A DNA stretch of 64,000 nucleotides from Symsagittifera roscoffensis (Eukaryota; Xenacoelomorpha; Acoela; Convolutidae): assembly GCF_963678635.1 (NCBI RefSeq), contig NW_026970955.1, forward strand, positions 18,001 through 82,000, given 5' to 3'. Position numbers and translations under genes: made by a program. Of this stretch, positions 33,255 through 42,234 are shown one piece after another; within the stretch, counting starts at the first letter, position 1, and each line of letters begins with the position of its first letter. The notes under the pieces were generated by a model. It did no database searches, was not told the origin of the DNA, and was given only the letters and a program-made list of their open reading frames with translations.

Positions 33255-34395
33255 AAGAATAGATCAAAAACCATCAAAAATTGCTAACCAACAATCACAC
33301 AGTCAGTCTTCACCGACATCATCCCAGGAAAACCCAACACCACCTTCAATTACCCAAAACCCCCAAACATCTACACGAATTTCCTTTCAAGATAACCCAT
33401 ATACCTTTGAAGAACGACACGCTCGCTTATCAGAACCACTAGAACCAGTTCAACGACAAGACCCTCTAAGTGAACCAACATATAACTTATACCCAACATT
33501 ACCACAAGAATTAAGTAGAATACGAAATCCTAGTCAAAACCAAAATACAGTAGAAATAAATAGACAAATTATACATCCTCGACGAAACAGAAATTCTCAA
33601 ACTCCCCGAGTTCATTTTGATATACCTCAATCCCCATCACAAAGTACTCCAGAAAACCCCATCGGTATATTACCAGAAACCCCTACGCTTCTTTCACAAC
33701 GTAGCACCTCAAGCCTACCCTCAGATTACTTAGGTTCAACACCAACTCCTGAACAAATACGTGAAAATCCCTTTAACCCTACAAACCAAACATCACGACT
33801 ACCATATTGGACAACACATTCATTCACACAAGGTGAACCAAATTTAATCAATGATCCAATAGATATTTCTACGGATACAACAACATCCTCATCACTACCA
33901 GAATCATTATCACTACCATCAACACCATCAATAAGCCAGATTTCACCACCACCTTTTAACTTAAATTTCCCAAATAACCTCGACGCTAGATATCGAGAAC
34001 AATCATCAACAAATATTCTTTTAAGACTAGACTGGAATACATTCACAGCACCTCCACCATTATTTGGACAACACCTAGAAAGTAACCGACTCCATAACTG
34101 GGCACTAAATAGACTACAATATAGAAAAGACATTCACGAAGACATTCGTGCTCATAACATCCAAATACTCCAACAAAATAGTCTACAATTAAAATTTGAA
34201 ATCACGGTTAAATTAAACAACATTACTCAACATCCCTATCCATTGAATCCACCAAATATAACAGCTCAATCCCTACCACCACCATTTATAACAACTGAAG
34301 TAATATACAAATACGACAGATATACCAAAAAGACAATTGGTTACATCACATTTTATAACCCATACTCAGGATTATCATACACATGTATATTCTAA
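33220..34395 (+). CDS. Proline-rich accessory ORF without any ATG
   Basis: 391 open codons after a TAG at 33217, containing no methionine at all. The first 250 residues are Pro/Ser/Thr/Gln-rich (PSTPSISQISPPP, SDYLGSTPTPEQI). The last 140 look folded, with SNRLHNWALNRLQYR and YITFYNPYSGLSYTCIF. It is conserved at protein level in copy A (1903-3055), so it is coding. Its stop overlaps the env ATG by 13 bases. Expression must come from a spliced leader, a fusion to the upstream membrane ORF, or a non-AUG start; a pyrimidine-rich tract ending in TAG at 33219 could be a 3' splice site, but copy A lacks it. No known family. Confidence 0.65.
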   Translation, partial: KNTTININFFTKRIDQKPSKIANQQSHSQSSPTSSQENPTPPSITQNPQTSTRISFQDNPYTFEERHARLSEPLEPVQRQDPLSEPTYNLYPTLPQELSRIRNPSQNQNTVEINRQIIHPRRNRNSQTPRVHFDIPQSPSQSTPENPIGILPETPTLLSQRSTSSLPSDYLGSTPTPEQIRENPFNPTNQTSRLPYWTTHSFTQGEPNLINDPIDISTDTTTSSSLPESLSLPSTPSISQISPPPFNLNFPNNLDARYREQSSTNILLRLDWNTFTAPPPLFGQHLESNRLHNWALNRLQYRKDIHEDIRAHNIQILQQNSLQLKFEITVKLNNITQHPYPLNPPNITAQSLPPPFITTEVIYKYDRYTKKTIGYITFYNPYSGLSYTCIF

Positions 34396-36557
34396 AAATA
34401 TTGATTTTTCTCCAACTCTTTTTTCTAGTAATCTCCAATCAAAACATAAACCCTTCCCCCCGCACAGGACCCCAAGATTTATTAGTAACACATTACGATT
34501 GTGACGAAAACGAACAAAAAACACTACACAATTATGCAATAAATCAAGTATCACAGTGCGAAACAGAACCACAAGCCATAGAAACAACAAATGTAATAGC
34601 GACACTTTATTCAAAAGCCCGAGCAACAACAGTTATAGGATATAAATTCACAGCAACATTTTCTGAAAAGAAAGTACATTGTTCACAAGTCTCAAATGGA
34701 AATAAAAACCGACTTGACCACGAATCATTCTAGCAGAGTAATATAGAACGACTTTTACATCTCAATCCCGAAGATTGTAAAAACGAGTTACTCAGACTAA
34801 ATATCACAAAAAATAAAAACACAGATAGAAATTTAGTATATTTCCAAGTTTTTTCAGATTCTGTACATCAAGCAGAACTTGAAAGATATCAAGGACATAT
34901 AAAACTAGACGAAAAATATCCATACAACGGCGCACACGGAAGATTAACTTATGACATACACGATAAACACTGGATACCACATATTGGTATAAATAACCCA
35001 TCAAACTGCAAAGCAGACACAAAAAATAAAGGATATCAAGAAATAATGTTTTTCGATTGGAAAATACAACTCGAAAAAATACAACTCACACGCGATTTAT
35101 CAGACAACACAATGATCTATCAAGGAATTAGATTACCTTGTAAAAACGATCAAGGCTATTGTGACCCTACAACACGAACACAAGCAACAATTGTTTGGTT
35201 CCCCGAAGACACATGTACAACATTTCAAGTAGCAAAAATACACGCTCGAATGATAAAATTTCACGAAAAATATTTTATACAATCAATTCCATATGAACAA
35301 GTAAATCCATCACGAAAACAAAGTACTAATTTTAGAAACATTCACAATATAGAAAATAAATTGACACGTTTTCAAATATATCAAGAAACAGAACTTGCAT
35401 GTAAATACAGAAACCCACTTCACAAAACACAATACTCTGAAATATTAGTTGAATACGAAAAAGGATTCGACATGACCACTGGAAAAATAAAAATCGACCC
35501 ATATGCCACAGGTCATCCTCCAAACGAAGGAACATCATATATACCAGTTAATTTTCAAAAAAGTAAAGGTCAACCCGGTGGACATCTAAAGCCCCATGAC
35601 ACTAGAAGCACACGTTTACAAGAACTATCACTAATGAATAGTACATATTTCGGTAATATCCACTATGATGTTCACTTAGATATGAAATTAGACTACACAA
35701 TTAGCCGAATTTTTCAAGAAATGTCACTCTCTGAATTAGAAACACTTCACCAACTATGCGAATTAGAAAGAACACAAATCCTACAATCACTTGCATTAGC
35801 AGTATTAAAAATACCCTACGCAGGATATTCATTATCAGGCAATAGATCAAATTTTTTAGACTATGAAGGAAACATTTTATGGTTTTATACCTGTACCAAA
35901 AAAGTATCACCACTATATGTTTTTGAAGATAAACGATGCTATAAAAGAATCCCTATCTTTTATAAGAATAAAGTACACTTCGTTGACACACTTTCAAGAC
36001 GAACCTATTTCTGGGATACCGCAGTCCCATGTGGATCAGAAAATAGCCACAATGTAGTACAACTGAACCCTGATGAAGATAAATATTACCTTCTTACCCC
36101 ATATCCCACATTAATGCAATCACTCAAAAAATTTTCACCTGAAAGCATTAGAGCTATTGTTCGAAACCCAAATATTGACTTACAATCAATTGGAATATAT
36201 TCAAAATCCGATATACAACATCACATTAGAACACAACAATTCCAAGAATTATTAACACAAATGGACACGATACAAAGACAATCAATTGACCAAAACTTAC
36301 GCAAACTTGCCGAAACAGCAGGATTTGCAGACATTTATACACAAGATTATAGCGGATATTTTAAAGACATTAAAGACTATATATATCTCAACGGTGAAAA
36401 ATACCGACCACAAGATATCTCACCTATAAATATTTTTAGCTTTGTTACACTCAAAAATGAAATTCTTGATTTTCTAGGATGGCCCTATTACATCTTAGAA
36501 AAATTAATTATTTTATACGCAATGTTTAACTTTATAGGTTTTTTTTCTCACTCTTAA
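34383..36557 (+). pseudogene. env: env-like glycoprotein gene, interrupted by one amber codon
   Basis: One frame of 724 codons with a single in-frame TAG at 34731-34733, where copy A has TAC, so it is a lesion rather than a readthrough signal. The start MYILKILIFLQLFFLVIS is a signal peptide. The ectodomain is Cys-containing, with HYDCDEN near the N-terminus, IYQGIRLPCKND and FWDTAVPCGSE. A C-terminal membrane anchor lies around residues 695-722 (YYILEKLIILYAMFNFIGFF). The stop at 36555 follows a T8 run (36539-36546); the next frame carries a probable cytoplasmic tail. The class is not certain: it does not look like the baculovirus F-type env of insect errantiviruses, and resemblance to mononegavirus-type glycoproteins is only an impression. 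No clear furin site. Confidence 0.72.
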
Positions 36558-37000
36558 AAGGAATCTATAATACATGCGCTATACACACACAAGTAAATAG
36601 ACAAGCAAGTGTAGCACGCATCTTATTTGCAGGATTTTTTGGAATTTTTTCATCATCAATAAACAAAACTCTTTTAGACGCACAAATAAAAGAATACAAC
36701 ACAAAAATAGCAACAAGACAGAACACATATGACGAAGAACATAACAATGTAGACATTACGCCTACAGCACCACAGTTACCACCCCTACCACATAACCATC
36801 CATTATCACTTGTCCCACGAAATTTTCGAAATTTAGCAATAACACATACTCCAAATTTCAGACCAACCATATCACAAAGTCCCATTCAACATATAATGAC
36901 ACACAATTCACTAGATGAAAATACATATGAACAAATTATAGAACAACCACATACAACTGCTTTTCAGTCTCAAAATAATAATTTTTTTAGCCCACGATGA
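36545..37000 (+). pseudogene. env: Probable env cytoplasmic tail in shifted frame
   Basis: About 150 open codons that begin at the T8 run where the env anchor ends and stop at TGA 36998-37000. Composition is polar and Pro/Asn-rich (TPTAPQLPPLPHNHP) after a short hydrophobic stretch (ILFAGFFGIFSSS). No ATG near the start, so it is best read as the env C-terminus displaced by one base in the T run. Its TGA overlaps the ORF-C ATG as ATGA. Copy A does not reach this far, so the frame cannot be checked there. Confidence 0.5.
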
Positions 37001-38556
37001 GCCGACAACTTGGATCCCTACACCGCTCAAATTCCCACCCAACCAACCTCAACACTCCAATTACAATAATTCCACTTTTTGCTTTCCCGCCACCCGATTT
37101 CCCAAACAATAATATAACATCAGGCATGAATTCAGACACTAATTCACATAACTCAGTTTTATACTCCATCTCACAACTCAATAACCCAGATATTGAAACC
37201 CCTGATGAATTTGCCGACTCTGAACCATCTCCATCCAATAATTTTCAAACCAATCCCTCAGTTTTTTCGAAACCCCCTTTTCAACCAATCCCACCATATA
37301 ACCCACTCCCATCCATTTCTACACCCTCCTATGCTTCACAAGTTACCCCAACCTACTCTTCACTTCATTTAGATCGATCATCCAACTCTCCAGACACCCC
37401 CCAAATCTCCCAAGAACTAGATAATTTTATCACCTTACAACAACAACCCTTCCACCTTGACACCTCAACTATAAACCAGATTTCATCAACCATAGAATCA
37501 TCAAACCCACCTACCCCTACACCCTCTTCAGCTTATACCGCATCACTAGCACCATCATCCACATCCACCGAATCATCAATTAGCACTAATAGAGCTTACC
37601 GCACTTTCAAAAGAAAATTCCCAAACCATCCATTTCCAACAAAACCAGGAACAGCCCGTGAATATTTTAATCATCCAAATCACACTAACACGAAAGATTT
37701 TTTAGCCATCACCTTACCCTCATTCCCACAGTATACTTTAAATACCCCTAACGACACTAACGACACACGTAGTTTTGTAGATGAACAAGTTTTAATGCCT
37801 ACACTTCATTGGACATCATATTATCATTTTACTAACCCCCTTTGCCTACCTTTATCTAATACTCACATCGATATAGAACGAAATCAAGATATGCTATATC
37901 GACTCACTACACCACTAACACATAGACAATTTACTTACATCGGATATAAAAAATCACTAAAAACATACACTGCACCCCGAGCTAACGAATATACGCTAGA
38001 ATATTACGATCATAACATCATCCGAACTAACCAAGACCAATTTTTAGATGATGATCGCTTCGCTAACCCACAAATCACAGAAAAATTTTTCATCAAAACA
38101 CCATATGTTTTTACACTCAATATGTTTGATCGCAAATTCGACCACATCATTTCTGAAGCACTAACCGACACACAAGCTTACGAAAGTTTTAAAGAAAGAT
38201 TTCAATTATTTTCACTAACCTTTCATTTCCTTGCACCACATGAACGAGATTTGCACTGCTCACACGACATTATGTTACGCACTAAACAAACCCACACATA
38301 TACATATTACCGCTTTATACAAAATCACTTTGACCTACACACTCCATCAAGACAACCACACCATCGTTTTCAATTTATTAACTCTAAATACACATCACCA
38401 TTTTTTCTTAACTTCACATATTGGATCAAAGATACTAACCTTCACGGTATTCTTCGCAATTATGATCCCATAACCCAAATGTATATTTTTTGTCCCATCA
38501 CAAAGACCTTCAACGCAGAAGAATCCAGACCCTTCCTTATCCCATGTTTTATTTAG
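36997..38556 (+). CDS. ORF-C: orphan 519-aa protein downstream of env
   Basis: No recognised family. Intact from an ATG that overlaps the preceding TGA (ATGA), an arrangement used for coupled termination-reinitiation. Residues 1-200 are Pro/Ser/Thr-rich and disordered-looking (PPYNPLPSISTPSYASQVTP). Residues 200-519 look folded and His/Tyr/Phe-rich (LHWTSYYHFTNPLC, IERNQDMLYRL, RDLHCSHDIMLRTK, NYDPITQMYIFCPI). No signal peptide or membrane segment. It lies at the position where complex retroviruses carry regulatory genes. The architecture (disordered Pro-rich half plus folded half) resembles the proline-rich ORF before env; distant paralogy is possible but unproven. Base composition fits the rest of the element. 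Confidence 0.7.
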   Translation: MSRQLGSLHRSNSHPTNLNTPITIIPLFAFPPPDFPNNNITSGMNSDTNSHNSVLYSISQLNNPDIETPDEFADSEPSPSNNFQTNPSVFSKPPFQPIPPYNPLPSISTPSYASQVTPTYSSLHLDRSSNSPDTPQISQELDNFITLQQQPFHLDTSTINQISSTIESSNPPTPTPSSAYTASLAPSSTSTESSISTNRAYRTFKRKFPNHPFPTKPGTAREYFNHPNHTNTKDFLAITLPSFPQYTLNTPNDTNDTRSFVDEQVLMPTLHWTSYYHFTNPLCLPLSNTHIDIERNQDMLYRLTTPLTHRQFTYIGYKKSLKTYTAPRANEYTLEYYDHNIIRTNQDQFLDDDRFANPQITEKFFIKTPYVFTLNMFDRKFDHIISEALTDTQAYESFKERFQLFSLTFHFLAPHERDLHCSHDIMLRTKQTHTYTYYRFIQNHFDLHTPSRQPHHRFQFINSKYTSPFFLNFTYWIKDTNLHGILRNYDPITQMYIFCPITKTFNAEESRPFLIPCFI

Positions 38557-40066
38557 ATTTTTAGTCTTCATCTCACGATCATCTGCAAAATACACAAAAG
38601 AAAAATAAAAAATAGAAAACTTCTTCAAATTCTTAAAAACTCTATTAATATTTTACATTAGATAAATTCAATAAAATTCATACCAATGTAGTAAATTAAT
38701 TTATAAATTATTTCCCTAAAAGCAGTAATTCTAATAATGATGAAAATTTGTAAATTAATTTTTCCCCAAAACTAGCAGTAAAATTGAAATTCTATGTAGT
38801 AAATTGATAAAACGCAAATGCAGTACTAACCTTTTGATATTTCATTCACTCGCACAAGAATTCTATCCAAACTCGCACAAGCTCGCCCACGAAGAATTGT
38901 TTAAATAATGAATTTCAGTTTTAAGTTTTCACACTCAACAACTCTAACACACGATAACAAGTTTCAAACTTTCCTTTAACCCGGTTGGAAAGGAATTATA
39001 TACTAAACAAAACTAACCAATGCAGCTTACTAAACACCACAACACATAGAATAACAGCATGACTAAGAAAAGGAAACCAACGGTACCCAAACCGGATTAA
39101 CCCAGTTTAAAACTGGATAATTTATTCTTTTGAAGACTATTATAAAGTCTAAGAAAGAAATAATAAAACACAAAAAAGTCGAAAGACAAACCCATACCAA
39201 AAACAATTTGATTTTTGAAAAAAGGACACAACCAACGAAACATAAGAAAAACCACAATAAACCCAACATAAAACGTTATCACATAACAGGACCTCTCACA
39301 GAAACCGCACAAAATCATACTCCCACTCCTGGCCTAACCCACCAGAGAGGACGTCCTGAGCATGCTCTATAGCCGGCCTAACCCACCGCGCTACATCCAC
39401 GCTTTGTGACCACACTCCTATTTTTAATAAGAGGTACTCAAGGGTGAGTAACTCTTCAAAATAACCGAACTAAAACAAAAAGCTTTTGTGAAAACAACTA
39501 ACCAAAATCATAATTAAAACACCAAACTAATAAAAATTTTATAAAATGTAAATTATACCTTGCAGTATATAGATCAGCATACAACAGCAAAGACGAACAT
39601 CCAAAGACAAAATGACCCCAATACACTCGAAAAAGAATGGCCAACCACAATCAATATGCCGCCCACAATCACAACTCAAAGGATTTAGAGTACGACTTGA
39701 CTTCGCAGAAAAGGACTTCATTGAACTAGACCAATGACCACCTCGATGTTCAAGTATACGTACAGATCCGAGTAACCAGGCATCCCCTCCACGCACAATC
39801 TCCACGCCATTCCCAGACAAGGTCAAACACAAAGAAGTTCTCTACATGAAACGAAAAAACCTGTCATAGCCAACCATTCTGAAATCAGATTTGAGTTTGT
39901 TGCGAAAACCCAGTCGTTGTCATGAGAAGACACAGCGATTGAACCTGGAACTTCTCTAACAAGAGAACCCAGAAGAAATATGATGTTCGCCAAATACCAA
40001 CGTCCATCATCCATCCTTTGAATTGCAGAAAGACTATTCTAAAAAACTCTGTAAAACCCGGATGGG
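38557..40066 (+). other. 3' untranslated region of copy B
   Basis: About 1.5 kb without a supportable ORF. A block at about 39540-39800 (TTGCAGTATATAGAT, GGATTTAGAGTACGACTTG, CCTCGATGTTCAAGTATACG) recurs in the 3' regions of the array (42430-42720, 47258-47540, 52086-52370, inverted) and the relic at 60520-60700. It ends in AAAACCCGGATGGG next to the LTR; the GGATGGG is shared by all 3' ends of the family and is the best polypurine-tract candidate (40060-40066). Confidence 0.65.
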
Positions 40067-40476
40067 TGGAACCTGATCTAAACTACATTTTATGATTGGA
40101 TAAATTAGATATTTTACCACTGTAAAGTTTTTAATATTAACCAATCATGATCCATCAAACTAACAACCCACTTATTTGTAAGTGCTGGAATTACTTGTAA
40201 TTTCAGCACCAGAGAGATTTGAATTTAACTTAGAAATTAGTTGACTCTCCAAGAAGACTTCAACAGCCGCAATAAACCAGTATACCCTAGATCTATTGAG
40301 CCTAGCAGAGACTAGTTAAACACCCTGAGACTAGATAGTATAAGAGTAAGATTAGGATCGGTATTAGACTAAGAAGTTGCACGAATCTATCCGGCCGAAA
40401 ATAAGATAGCGTGACGAGCAGACGGTGTACCCTATCCGAAATTACTCTATGAGTTAACCACATTGGACCTAACTCA
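40067..40476 (+). repeat. Truncated 3' LTR of copy B (410 bp)
   Basis: Starts TGGAACC after GGATGGG, identical in type to the 5' LTR, and stops at CCTAACTCA, where the full LTR would go on TCTGGTGCG. The remaining 350 or so bases are absent. The facing LTR at 41831-42234 is cut at exactly the same base. AATAAA at 40271-40276. Confidence 0.88.
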
Positions 40477-41830
40477 CTGTGGATGTTGAGAGACCTTGGA
40501 AAAAGGTCATTTTTTTCGTATCAAAACAAGAAGAACCGTTTGCTAGGCAACTAGCACAAAAAGTTCAAAATACACTATTTTATGAAAAGAAACTTAGAAT
40601 GACGCGAAAAACTTGTTTTTTGTCTGATTTTCTCATCTTTTTTTTCAGTAAGGAGGGAGATTTTAAAAATTGAAATTTTAAGCATGAGGGTTTTGTAAGT
40701 TTATAATTAAAACTGAATTCAGAAAATAATTAGACTAGATATTCTCGACAACTGGGACAATTTCGACTTAGAAATACGGCTGGAAAGATTCTAAAAGATA
40801 CCTGACCAGCTTCACTTGAAGCTTCCTTTCGCGAAGCGGTCGGAACCAAAATACTGAATTAGAAAAAAAAGAACCTGAATAATTCTGAATCTTTTGAGCT
40901 TGCCTCACTCACCTAGCTTGTTAGCGTCAACAATAAACCAGAAACAAAAATCAACCTTGCCGCAATGTCAAAAAATACTAACAGATACAATTTGCGACAG
41001 ATATTTTTCTCTAGAAGAGCAAAATTAGTTATAAGAAAAAAAAACTGAAATAAATTGATATGCTTTTGTTTTTTTTACATCTGAAAAAAATTTGAAGCGA
41101 AAAATGAAACTTCCGGCAGTCGTCGTTACAGTTACAAATTGGTTAACTGAAACGTCCAAAACGGTATCCAAACGATCTTTCAGCTGAATATTCAAATAAT
41201 TGTGCGCTATTTAGCAACCACAAATAGAGTATAAAGTAAAAAAAAAATGATTTTTATAAAATTACAAAAAGTCAAATAGAAAATTGCTCACGAATTTTTA
41301 ATACAAAGAAATGCTATCAATACAAATGGCATATTATTTATACAAAAAGTTCTCTGAGTAGAAACATTGTCTACTGAGTAAGTATAGAAACTGTTTTGTA
41401 GTCTGATTTTCTCAACATTTTTTAATGACACGATGTTCCTTGAAATCTACAACGAGGTAAGAAATTTATGTAGTCCTAGAAAGCGTTTGGTTGTTGCTAA
41501 AGAAGCCAAATTCCTATAGACCTTTCAGAATCAAGGAGAGTCTGACAACGAAACTCTTGGGAGGTTTCCTGATGCTGCTCGATACTGAAAGTGTTCAGTA
41601 ATTAAAAGTAACGAGTATGCAGATAATGAGACGATACAAAGGACTAAGACCAGCAGAATCCGATCTCAAATTACTTGGTGCAAAGAGCTCAGCTAAGAAA
41701 GATACAACGCTAACTGGCATGCAAAGTGTATTAAAATTATGAGACCAGCACAACATTTTGCTGGGACAAATGAAGATAAAATCAGCCATTTGCATACAAA
41801 GCTGGGTCATTTTTTGAGAAAACAAAGTAA
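40477..41830. other. Unique 1.35-kb segment between inverted truncated LTRs
   Basis: No similarity to the retroelement noticed and no convincing ORF (longest about 76 codons, minus strand, 41595-41825). No terminal repeats. It sits exactly between two LTR halves that converge on the palindromic joint CCTAACTCA / TGAGTTAGG. Confidence 0.55.
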
Positions 41831-42234
41831 TGAGTTAGGATGGATCTCTAACTCATAGAGTAATTTCGGATAGGGTACACCGTCTGCTCGTCACGCTATC
41901 TTTTTTTGGCCGGATAGATTCGTGCAACTTCTTAGTCTAATACCGGTCCTAATCTTACTCTTATATCTACTAGTCTCAGGGTGTTTAACTAGTATCTGCT
42001 AGGCTCAAAAGATTTAGAGTATACTGGCTTATGCGAGTTAGTTCCAGAATGAGAACAACTGTATTCTATGTTTAATTCAAACTGCTCTGGTGCTGAAATT
42101 ACAAGTAACTTCAGCACTTACAAATAAGTGGGTTGTTAGTTAGATGGATCATGATTGGTTAATATTAAATATTTTATAGAGATAAAATATCATAATAATA
42201 ACCAATGATAAACACTAGTTTAGATCTGGTTCCA
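41831..42234 (-). repeat. Truncated 3' LTR of the array (404 bp)
   Basis: Minus strand TGGAACCAGATCT at 42234, preceded by CCCCGGATGGG. It stops at the CCTAACTCA point. Sequence type matches the LTR at 56913-57674. Confidence 0.85.

Larger units (their letters stand above)
21678..40476 (+). mobile_element. Giant env-bearing Ty3/gypsy-like element, copy B (best preserved)
   Basis: Order: 5' LTR, primer site, 1.55-kb leader with ORF0, gag, pol (PR-RT-RH-IN), membrane/proline-rich ORFs, env, ORF-C, 1.5-kb 3' UTR, truncated 3' LTR. Length here is 18.8 kb, and about 19.15 kb if the 3' LTR were complete, well above the usual 5-12 kb for gypsy elements. Breaks: frameshifts near 25380 and 26258, TAA at 27232, a one-base loss near 31050, a CA-repeat slip near 31520, frame changes in the membrane gene, TAG at 34731 and a T8-run shift at 36539. 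Few lesions overall, so it is a young but inactive copy. The sense strand is A/C-rich and G-poor. No TSD can be tested because the 3' LTR is cut. Confidence 0.92.

Noticed and set aside
34731-34733. Amber readthrough in env
   Set aside because: Copy A has a sense codon (TAC) at the same place.
39360-39425. tRNA-derived SINE on the minus strand (TAGCGCGGTGGG A-box-like)
   Set aside because: No B box at the expected distance and no arm structure.
39915-39965. Minus-strand tRNA 3' half (AGGTTCAATCGC)
   Set aside because: Only a weak B-box-like match; no A box or acceptor stem found.
41595-41825. 76-aa minus-strand ORF in the unique 1.35-kb segment
   Set aside because: No motif, no homolog in the window, length expected by chance in such DNA.
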